Of a stretch of 46,291 bases of DNA, positions 26,442-33,360 are shown in pieces; within the stretch, counting starts at the first letter, position 1, and every line of letters starts with the position of its first letter. The notes under the pieces are model-generated. The model was not told where the DNA came from. It did no database searches and saw only the letters and a program-made list of their open reading frames with translations. The DNA is from an uncultured Saprospirales bacterium (GTDB lineage Bacteria > Bacteroidota > Bacteroidia > Chitinophagales > Saprospiraceae). The position numbers were made by a program, and so were the translations under genes. The DNA is taken from contig CALAZP010000215.1 in assembly GCA_937926355.1 (NCBI GenBank), positions 1-46,291 of the forward strand. Reading direction: 5' to 3'.

Positions 26442-27831
26442 CGCGCGCTTTATTTTTATTTTTTTCATGGTGGTTTGGATCCCATCAAAAGGGGTTAATA
26501 TCACCAGTTTAGGAAATCATCAATTTGCCTATCGCCAATATTATCTGGGGAATTTAGCTTTTGAGGAAGAATCTTATGAAAAAGCAGTCCAGTACTTTAG
26601 ATCGGCTTATCAAATTTTACCTGACAATTTCACTTTTGCAATAGCATATGCAATAGGGTTGGCCATAACAGAAAAGCCGCATCTGGCTTTGGACATTCTA
26701 GAAAAGGCATTTTATTCTTATGATGAAGAAGAAGTTGCAAAATCTAAGGCTTATCTATTTTTTGCCGAAGGCTTATCAAAAATTCACACTAAGAATTATA
26801 GTGGGGCTATAAAAGCATTGAGGAAGACTTTATGGTGGACACATCCCGGCCAGAGTGAGGAAATTCACAGTGTTGTTAATAATTTATTAGGATATATTAC
26901 CGTGGTGAATCAAGGCAGGGGGGCGCATAGAAGGGCTGGGTTAGATCAGCATTTGCATGTACACGAGAGGGATCTGGTGACAGCTCAAGCTTATTTTCAA
27001 AAGGCGCTAATCCTTGACTCTACTAATCACTCTGCATTAAAAAATTATAATTATCTAGCTGAGGTACTAAAGACGAAGGAACCTCCTTTCAGAGAGGAGG
27101 AGAAGTCGTCAAAAATTTCGTCAAATTTTCTAGCTGGAGGAGGAATTATGTCGGGAATAGATTGGTTAGAATCCTATGATGAAATAGTCTTGTTACTTGA
27201 TATAACGGGGTCTATGGTGATGGAAAAAGTTCCTTGTAAAGGGACCACCAGGTTTGAGGTGATGAAAGAAATGGCTGCAACAGTATATGCCAATATTCCA
27301 AGTCATGTCCTGGTAGGATTAGGAACAATAGACGGAGATTGTGGCAAGACGCCAAAAAACTGGATAAAGGCAGGGAGTCTTTCGGAAAGAGCATTTACCA
27401 ATACGTTAAGGTTTTTAATTCCGGATGGGACGACTCCTATGATTGAAAGACTGCTCAGGGCTCCAGAACTTTTCTCAAATGGGGCTAAAAAAAAAGCTAT
27501 TTTTTTGGTGAGTGATGGGGCCGATACTTGTCCTAATCGGAAGATAGATATTTGCAGATGGGCGGAGGAAATTACTGCGGAGGGGATTACCATCCACACC
27601 TTGAGCTATCTAGACCCTAATGCTATTAATGCCACTGCATTTTCGGACTACACTTGTCTAGCGGATAAAACGGGAGGAAAAGTATTGTATTTGGATAATT
27701 ACGGTTGTTCTAACTTGAGATTTTCTTTTGATCTGCTTTCTAAAATATCCAAACCTATTCCTACCCTTGAAAGAGTAGATTGTTGGGGACCTTCTTTTGA
27801 TAATTTATGGGCTATCTTTCCAGATAAATAA
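26416..27831 (+). CDS. TPR and vWA domain protein
   Basis: A 471-residue protein with a basic N-terminus and hydrophobic run (FIFIFFMVVWI) that fits a signal peptide or anchor; this supports the TTG start at 26416, as the first ATG (26467) would lose the charged part. Residues 35-210 hold TPR-like repeats (ALDILEKAF; a histidine-rich loop GLDQHLHVHERD occurs near 178). The vWA domain starts near 257 with the MIDAS motif DITGS at 262-266, then DGTTPM and VSDGADTCPN, so the metal site is complete. BatA/BatB-like vWA-TPR proteins of this phylum are the nearest comparison, but no BatD or MoxR gene adjoins it. The precursor ends two bases before the aminopeptidase gene. Confidence 0.82.
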   Translation: MRQWKINYSARFIFIFFMVVWIPSKGVNITSLGNHQFAYRQYYLGNLAFEEESYEKAVQYFRSAYQILPDNFTFAIAYAIGLAITEKPHLALDILEKAFYSYDEEEVAKSKAYLFFAEGLSKIHTKNYSGAIKALRKTLWWTHPGQSEEIHSVVNNLLGYITVVNQGRGAHRRAGLDQHLHVHERDLVTAQAYFQKALILDSTNHSALKNYNYLAEVLKTKEPPFREEEKSSKISSNFLAGGGIMSGIDWLESYDEIVLLLDITGSMVMEKVPCKGTTRFEVMKEMAATVYANIPSHVLVGLGTIDGDCGKTPKNWIKAGSLSERAFTNTLRFLIPDGTTPMIERLLRAPELFSNGAKKKAIFLVSDGADTCPNRKIDICRWAEEITAEGITIHTLSYLDPNAINATAFSDYTCLADKTGGKVLYLDNYGCSNLRFSFDLLSKISKPIPTLERVDCWGPSFDNLWAIFPDK

Positions 27832-27833
27832 TA

Positions 27834-29153
27834 ATGAGCCAGATGTTTCAAAAATATAAACCATTGCCGGTAGAATTTTTCATAAATAATCGGAAAAGAT
27901 TTGCTGAAAATATGGCCCCCAATAGTATTGCTATATTTTATTCTAACGAAGAGATGCCAAGAACTGGAGATACTTTTTATCCATTTCGGCAGAACAATCA
28001 ACTGTATTATTTATCCGGTTTAGATCAAGAGGAGACCGTATTGGTCATTTTTCCAAATTGCAAGAAAAAGGGATTTGAGGAGGTGGCTTTCATACGGAGG
28101 GCAGATGCCCATTTGTTGACATGGGAAGGATATCGCCTTTCAAAAGAGCAAGCGGAAGAGTTATCGGGCATAAAAAAAATTTTTTGGAGGGAAGATATGG
28201 ATCGCATTTTGAGAGAAATGATTCTTTTGGCTGAATCCGTTTATCTGAACTATAATGAAAACGATCATTTTCATAGCCCTGTTAAGGATATTCACGTTAG
28301 AGTGGCAGAAGAATTAAAATCAGCCTATCCATTACATCTTTTCAAAAGAGCTAGGCCGATTTTGGATAATATGATGGCTATAAAATCAGAAGATGAAATT
28401 TATACAATAAGAGAGGCAATAGCAATAAGTGGTTCATCTTTTAAAGAGAGTTTATCAGTAGTTAGACCAGGTGCTATTGAGTATGAAGTGGAGGCTGCTT
28501 TAATTGGAGGATTTTTGAAGAGAGGGGCGTCTGGGGCGGCTTTTAAGTCCATTGTAGCTTCTGGTGGTGATAGCTGTGTTCTTCATTATACCAAGAATAA
28601 CAAGGAATTAAAAGATGGTGATCTACTCTTATTGGATTTTGGTGCAGAGTACGGGAATTATGCCGCTGACATGACGAGATGTGTTCCTGTCAATGGAACT
28701 TTTTCATCTCGGCAGCGTCAAGTATATGAAGCGGTATGGAGTTTGATGAAAATAGCATCGGGAATGCTCAAGCCAGGGGTAAGATTAGATGAATACCAAA
28801 AGGAAATGGGAAACTATGTATCTGAGGCCCTAATAGGTTTGGGTTTATTAGACAAAGACAAGGTAAAAAACCAGTCTCCTGAGGCGCCTTTGTACAAAAA
28901 GTATTTTATGCACTCCACTTCTCATTTCTTGGGCTTGGATGTACATGATGTTGGGGGAAGATATACTGAGCTGCAGGCGGGTATGGTATTAACCGTTGAA
29001 CCTGGCATTTATATAAAGGAAGAAAACTTGGGAATCAGACTGGAGAATGATTTTTTAATAACGGAAGGTGAAGCTTTGGATTTATGTTCTGATGTTCCAC
29101 TTCATCCAAATGAGATAGAGGCATTAGTCGGGAAGACTAACACCTCTAACTAA
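27834..29153 (+). CDS. pepP: Xaa-Pro aminopeptidase (aminopeptidase P, M24B)
   Basis: A 439-residue cytoplasmic metallopeptidase that releases N-terminal residues before proline. The N-terminal AMP_N domain (about 1-140, FYSNEEMPRTGDTFYPFRQN) is followed by the pita-bread M24 domain. Dimetal ligands are visible: LLLDFGAEYGNYAADMTR (two aspartates), HSTSHFLGLDVHDVG (histidine), TVEPGIYI and GIRLENDFLIT (glutamates). Complete and typical. It ends the plus-strand run, and its last 30 bases overlap the 3' end of atpC on the other strand. Confidence 0.94.
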   Translation: MSQMFQKYKPLPVEFFINNRKRFAENMAPNSIAIFYSNEEMPRTGDTFYPFRQNNQLYYLSGLDQEETVLVIFPNCKKKGFEEVAFIRRADAHLLTWEGYRLSKEQAEELSGIKKIFWREDMDRILREMILLAESVYLNYNENDHFHSPVKDIHVRVAEELKSAYPLHLFKRARPILDNMMAIKSEDEIYTIREAIAISGSSFKESLSVVRPGAIEYEVEAALIGGFLKRGASGAAFKSIVASGGDSCVLHYTKNNKELKDGDLLLLDFGAEYGNYAADMTRCVPVNGTFSSRQRQVYEAVWSLMKIASGMLKPGVRLDEYQKEMGNYVSEALIGLGLLDKDKVKNQSPEAPLYKKYFMHSTSHFLGLDVHDVGGRYTELQAGMVLTVEPGIYIKEENLGIRLENDFLITEGEALDLCSDVPLHPNEIEALVGKTNTSN

Positions 29154-29438
29154 TAAAGATATTTGATTATTTAAAACTTCGATGAATCCACCTGAAATTT
29201 TAAATCTAAAGAATTGTCCTTCTTTTTCACCAGTCTTAACTTTTTGTTCAGCTAAGTCATAGTATTCGTAAACAGCAGATGCGGTAGTAAAAAAGATTTC
29301 GCCTTCTTCTAAGGCAGAAACTATAGGTGCGTGATTTTTCAAGACCTGAAACCTGCCAGAAACTCCTGGAACTTGCACAGAGTTGATGGTTCCTTTAAAA
29401 ATTTCTAAATCAGGAGTAAGTACGTTTATCTGCATCAT
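29124..29438 (-). CDS. atpC: ATP synthase F1 epsilon subunit, short form
   Basis: A 104-residue protein matching the N-terminal beta-sandwich domain of epsilon: LEIFKGTINSVQVPGVSGRF near 11-30, followed by LKNHAPIVSAL. The C-terminal helical hairpin that lets epsilon inhibit the enzyme in E. coli (about 135 residues) is absent, as is usual in Bacteroidota. It follows atpD after 12 bases, in the atpDC order that this phylum keeps apart from atpBEFHAG. Its stop overlaps pepP tail to tail. Confidence 0.93.
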   Translation of the reverse strand: MMQINVLTPDLEIFKGTINSVQVPGVSGRFQVLKNHAPIVSALEEGEIFFTTASAVYEYYDLAEQKVKTGEKEGQFFRFKISGGFIEVLNNQISLLVRGVSLPD

Positions 29439-29450
29439 AAGAACAGCAAT

Positions 29451-30965
29451 TTATTTGGCTTCGCTCAACATTTTTTTACCAGCTTCAATAACCTCATCAA
29501 TATTTCCTTTAAGGTTAAATGCCGCTTCAGGATACTCATCAGTTTCTCCGTCGAGTATCATATTGAAACCTCTAATAGTCTCCTCAATTGGAACTAAAAC
29601 TCCTTTAATTCCGGTGAAGTTTTCCGCAACATGGAATGGCTGAGACAAGAACCTTTGTACTCTTCTGGCTCTGTGTACCACAGTTTTATCTTCCTCAGAT
29701 AATTCTTCCATACCTAAGATGGCAATAATGTCCTGAAGTTCTTTATATCGCTGAAGTATTCCAATAACTTTTTGAGCCGTGTTGTAGTGTTCGTCCCCGA
29801 TGATAGCTGGATCCAATATTCTTGAGGTTGAATCGAGCGGGTCAATAGCTGGATAGATACCTTGTGCCGCCAATTTCCTGCTAAGTACTGTTGTCGCATC
29901 AAGGTGAGCGAAAGTTGTCGCAGGTGCAGGGTCTGTTAAGTCATCTGCAGGCACATATACTGCTTGTACAGAGGTGATTGAACCTCTTTTAGTCGAGGTA
30001 ATTCTCTCTTGCATCAAACCCATTTCAGTAGCTAGGGTAGGTTGATATCCTACCGCTGAAGGCATTCGGCCTAATAGCGCAGAAACTTCTGAACCAGCTT
30101 GAGTGAAACGGAAAATATTATCGATAAAGAAAAGAATATCTTTTCCTCCGGTAGGATCATTTAAATCACCATCTCGGTAGTACTCAGCAACAGTCAATCC
30201 GGATAAAGCTACTCGTGCACGGGCACCAGGAGGTTCGTTCATTTGTCCAAAAACCAATGTTGCTTGAGATTTAGCCAATTCATTTTTATCTACTTTAGAC
30301 AAATCCCAACCTCCTTCTTCCATACTGTGTTTGAACTCCTCCCCATATTTAATAACGTTGGCTTCTATCATTTCCCTAAGCAAATCATTTCCTTCACGAG
30401 TACGTTCACCAACTCCAGCAAAAACAGATATACCTTCGTAACCTTTAGCAATATTGTTGATTAATTCCATGATAAGGACGGTCTTACCAACACCGGCTCC
30501 TCCAAATAACCCAATTTTACCTCCTTTCATGTAAGGTTCAATTAAATCAATTACTTTGATCCCAGTGTAGAGTACTTCTTGTTCGGTTGATAGTTCTTCA
30601 TAAGTAGGGGGTTTTCTGTGAATAGGATAGGCAGAGGCTCCTTTTTCGACTTTTCCAATCCCGTCAATAGAATCCCCTACCACATTGAATAGCCTGCCTT
30701 TTATTGCATCCCCTACAGGCATAGTAATGGGCAAGCCGGTATCCACTGCTTCAGTGCCTCTAGTAAGACCATCTGTTGCATCCATCGCAATGGTTCTTAC
30801 GCTATCTTCTCCGAGGTGTTGTTGAACCTCTAATACCAAGATTTCACCATTAGGCTTCTTGATTTCTAATGCATTTAGGATTTCCGGAATATTTGTACCT
30901 TCTTTGTCAAAAACAACATCCACAACTGGGCCAATTACCTGTTTTACGCGTCCTGTATTTGCCAT
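29451..30965 (-). CDS. atpD: ATP synthase F1 beta subunit
   Basis: A 504-residue catalytic subunit of F1. It has the P-loop GGAGVGKTVL (about 156-165), GVGERTREGNDL, the FIDNIFRFTQAGSEVSALLG Walker B region, and the GRMPSAVGYQPTL motif. It hydrolyses or makes ATP at the alpha/beta interface on the cytoplasmic face. First gene of atpDC. A full-match -7 box lies about 40 bases upstream of its ATG. Confidence 0.98.
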   Translation of the reverse strand: MANTGRVKQVIGPVVDVVFDKEGTNIPEILNALEIKKPNGEILVLEVQQHLGEDSVRTIAMDATDGLTRGTEAVDTGLPITMPVGDAIKGRLFNVVGDSIDGIGKVEKGASAYPIHRKPPTYEELSTEQEVLYTGIKVIDLIEPYMKGGKIGLFGGAGVGKTVLIMELINNIAKGYEGISVFAGVGERTREGNDLLREMIEANVIKYGEEFKHSMEEGGWDLSKVDKNELAKSQATLVFGQMNEPPGARARVALSGLTVAEYYRDGDLNDPTGGKDILFFIDNIFRFTQAGSEVSALLGRMPSAVGYQPTLATEMGLMQERITSTKRGSITSVQAVYVPADDLTDPAPATTFAHLDATTVLSRKLAAQGIYPAIDPLDSTSRILDPAIIGDEHYNTAQKVIGILQRYKELQDIIAILGMEELSEEDKTVVHRARRVQRFLSQPFHVAENFTGIKGVLVPIEETIRGFNMILDGETDEYPEAAFNLKGNIDEVIEAGKKMLSEAK

Positions 30966-31003
30966 AATTTTAAATGTATGGGGTATATGTTTTAAAATTG
31001 GGG

Positions 31004-31011
31004 CAAATTTA
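31004..31011 (-). promoter_or_regulatory. -7 box for atpDC
   Basis: On the minus strand the bases read TAAATTTG, a full TAnnTTTG match, 38 bases before the atpD ATG. No TTG sits at the ideal upstream distance, so the -33 element is weak or different. It lies in an 83-base gap shared with the divergent glycosyltransferase gene; no clear box for that gene is seen. Confidence 0.45.
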
Positions 31012-31048
31012 CTCTTTTGAATTGATAATAAAAATAAAATTTGTTCTT

Positions 31049-32047
31049 GTGCAAAAGGTTAGTATCCTCATGCCGGTTTTTAATGCCGAAAAGTATTTGG
31101 AGGATTGCTTGAATTCTATTCTTAGGCAGACCTACGCCAACTTGGAAATAATAGCCGTTGACGATTATTCTACAGATAATAGCTTTGACCTTTTGGACCA
31201 TTTTAAAAGGATAGATTCTCGAGTTAGAATTTTCAAAAACCCCCACGAAAAGGGAGTCTTACCTGCTCTTAAGTTTGCCGCTAAGCATATTCAGGGCAAG
31301 TGGGTAACCAGAATGGACGCTGATGATTTGATGCCCGAACAAAAAATAGAATGGCTAACAATAGAAGCTCAACCTAAGGTAATTGTTACAGGATTGGTTA
31401 AATATTTTTGCGATAAAGGGGAATTAGGCCAAGGATATTTAAATTATGAAAAATGGATTAATGGAGTACTACAGTCGCCCGATCCATGGAATCATCTATT
31501 TGAAGAGTGCATTATCCCCTCCCCCGCTTGGATGATAAGTAGTCAAGATTTTGAAGAGTTGGGAGGATTTGAAATGGGTCAATATCCTGAAGATTACGAT
31601 TTTTGTTTTAGGCTTTTTCAAGCTGGCTTTAAAATAAAAGTTTGCCCTAAGATTATTCATTTTTGGAGAGATCACGTAGATCGCTCTTCGCGAAACCAAG
31701 AAGAATATGCTGACCAAAATTTCTTTAAACTTAAAGTTTATTATTTGCGAGCTTTAAATATGGTGAATAAAAGTTATCCTCTTTTGTTATGGGGTGCTGG
31801 AAAAAAGGGAAAAAAATTAGCAGCATTACTCAGGGAAGAGAAAATTGATTTTATTTGGAGTTGCAATACTCCAAGAAAATGGGGACACCAAATAGAAGGG
31901 GTAAAAATTGAAAAGCCAATCGTTGCCCTAGAGCAATGCGCCGGAGGAAAAGCTATTATAGCGGTTTCAGGGCCCAGTGACAAGCAAAAGGTTAAAGCTT
32001 TATTGGATCAATATTTTGAACCGGATTCCTGCTATTCTTTTTATTAA
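31049..32047 (+). CDS. Family 2 glycosyltransferase with extra C-terminal Rossmann-like domain
   Basis: From GTG 31049 the product (332 residues) begins as usual for GT2 enzymes: VSILMPVFNAEKYLEDCL, then VDDYSTDNS and the metal-binding MDADD, with a later FEECIIPSPAWMIS acceptor region and an ED pair in YPEDYDFCFR. The frame also runs back to an ATG at 30974, but that lies eight bases from the divergent atpD start and adds a poor N-terminus. After the GT-A domain (about 1-245) there is a second domain of about 85 residues opening YPLLLWGAGKKGKK, a nucleotide-binding-like loop. The transferred sugar is unknown. It is 16 bases upstream of the DUF5691-like ORF and may lead that operon. Confidence 0.85.
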   Translation: MQKVSILMPVFNAEKYLEDCLNSILRQTYANLEIIAVDDYSTDNSFDLLDHFKRIDSRVRIFKNPHEKGVLPALKFAAKHIQGKWVTRMDADDLMPEQKIEWLTIEAQPKVIVTGLVKYFCDKGELGQGYLNYEKWINGVLQSPDPWNHLFEECIIPSPAWMISSQDFEELGGFEMGQYPEDYDFCFRLFQAGFKIKVCPKIIHFWRDHVDRSSRNQEEYADQNFFKLKVYYLRALNMVNKSYPLLLWGAGKKGKKLAALLREEKIDFIWSCNTPRKWGHQIEGVKIEKPIVALEQCAGGKAIIAVSGPSDKQKVKALLDQYFEPDSCYSFY

Positions 32048-32063
32048 TTTAAAAGAGGATAAA

Positions 32064-32297
32064 ATGAAAAACCCAATAAAAAAAGAAGATCTTCTAAAGG
32101 CAGTTTATTTAGGAACAGATCGTTATTACCCAGAAAGCCCTTTAGATGATTTTTTAAAAGAAAATGGATTTTCTAGTCCTAATATTCCATCAGAACGTTT
32201 GTCAAAAGCACTCATGGTGTTTATACAATTAGAGAAATCGGCTAAATTCTATCCAGATTGTAACCTCAAAAAAGGTAATCATGAAGAAGGTAATTAG
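32064..32297 (+). CDS. Short DUF5691-like protein, N-terminal part only
   Basis: ATG 32064 has an AAGAGGA ribosome-binding site at 32053-32059 and opens a 77-residue ORF. EDLLKAVYLGTDR (8-20) closely resembles the N-terminal motif of DUF5691 proteins, and LSKALMVFIQLEKSAKFYPD (46-65) resembles the helix that follows. DUF5691 proteins are some 450-600 residues long, so more than 80 percent is missing. The ORF ends 17 bases inside the YehL-like gene. DUF5691 normally sits directly before this AAA gene in the same system. It may be a deletion remnant still translated to couple the AAA gene, or a reduced functional version. The match is from memory and needs a profile search. Confidence 0.6.
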   Translation: MKNPIKKEDLLKAVYLGTDRYYPESPLDDFLKENGFSSPNIPSERLSKALMVFIQLEKSAKFYPDCNLKKGNHEEGN

Positions 32298-33360
32298 ACC
32301 TCATGCTGAGGAAAAATATAAAACGGAGTTAGAAGCGCTCAAAAAAATCGATGTAGGAGAAAAACCAATAGGCTGGGAATTGTCTCCGAAATCAGTGGTT
32401 GACTACATCATAGGAACTGAATTGCCAGACGGCACGAAAATCGAGGCAAAATACATTGGCCAAAGACGGGCAATTGAAATTGCAGTAGCTACATTAGCTA
32501 CAGATCGCGCACTACTTTTATTGGGTGTTCCCGGTACAGCCAAAACTTGGTTGGCTGAAAATTTAGCTGCAGCTATCAGTGGTCATTCCTCTTTATTGGT
32601 TCAAGGAACTGCAGGATTGGGAGAAGAAGCTCTTCGATACAACTGGAACTATGCCCGGTTAATTGCGGAAGGCCCTACGGAAAAGGCTTTAGTACCAAGC
32701 CCAGTAATGATTGGCATGCAAAAAGGTAAAATGGTTCGAGTGGAAGAGCTCACCCGAATTCCGTCTGATATTCAGGATGTTTTAATCACTATTTTATCGG
32801 AAAAAGTTTTATCGATTCCAGAATTGAACTGGGAAATTGCAGCCGTTCCTGGTTTTAATATTATCGCTACAGCAAATGATCGCGATAGAGGAGTTAACGA
32901 ACTTTCTAGTGCATTAAGGCGGCGATTTAATACACTAATTATGCCTCTTCCGGAAAAATTAGAAGAGGAGGTAAAAATAGTTTCATCCAAAATTGAGAGC
33001 AACCCTATTCCCTTCAAAGCTGCAGCAGAGCACGATACACTAAAAGAAATAGAAAGATTAGTTACCATTTTTAGAGAGTTAAGAAATGGAATTACAGAGG
33101 ATGGCACGCTCAAGGTAAAAACACCCTCTGGAACATTAAGTGCAGCTGAGGCTATATCTGCAGTAAACAGTGGATTAACAATGTCCCATTTTTTTGGGGA
33201 TGGACGCCTTTCGGCAAAATATCTCATTGATAGTATTGAAGGAGCAGTGGTACAAGACCGTATTCAAGACCAGCTGATTTGGAATGAATATTTGGAAACG
33301 GTAGTTAAGGAAAGAGCGGAATGGAGGGATTTATATGAGGCCGCCTTAAAGAAAACTTGA
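32281..33360 (+). CDS. YehL-like AAA+ ATPase (MoxR-related)
   Basis: A 359-residue AAA+ ATPase, close to the length of E. coli YehL. Walker A is GVPGTAKT (82-89); the Walker B segment is MVRVEELTR with glutamates 155 and 156 in place of DE, as I recall is normal for this subfamily; sensor 1 is IIATAND (194-200) and the arginine finger region is LRRRFN (212-217). No membrane segment is present. Its usual partners are DUF5682 (next gene, sharing TGATG) and a vWA protein (here at 1138-2301). By analogy with MoxR-vWA pairs it probably remodels or matures a target protein, but the target is unknown. Confidence 0.88.
   Translation: MKKVIRPHAEEKYKTELEALKKIDVGEKPIGWELSPKSVVDYIIGTELPDGTKIEAKYIGQRRAIEIAVATLATDRALLLLGVPGTAKTWLAENLAAAISGHSSLLVQGTAGLGEEALRYNWNYARLIAEGPTEKALVPSPVMIGMQKGKMVRVEELTRIPSDIQDVLITILSEKVLSIPELNWEIAAVPGFNIIATANDRDRGVNELSSALRRRFNTLIMPLPEKLEEEVKIVSSKIESNPIPFKAAAEHDTLKEIERLVTIFRELRNGITEDGTLKVKTPSGTLSAAEAISAVNSGLTMSHFFGDGRLSAKYLIDSIEGAVVQDRIQDQLIWNEYLETVVKERAEWRDLYEAALKKT

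Noticed and set aside
30974..31048. Earlier ATG start for the glycosyltransferase
   Set aside because: It would begin eight bases from the atpD start, leave no room for promoters, and add a peptide unlike GT2 N-termini.
32772..33227. 151-codon open frame antisense to the YehL-like gene
   Set aside because: It lies wholly within a strongly conserved ATPase gene, has low-complexity serine-rich content and no recognisable domain; it is a by-product of codon use on the other strand.
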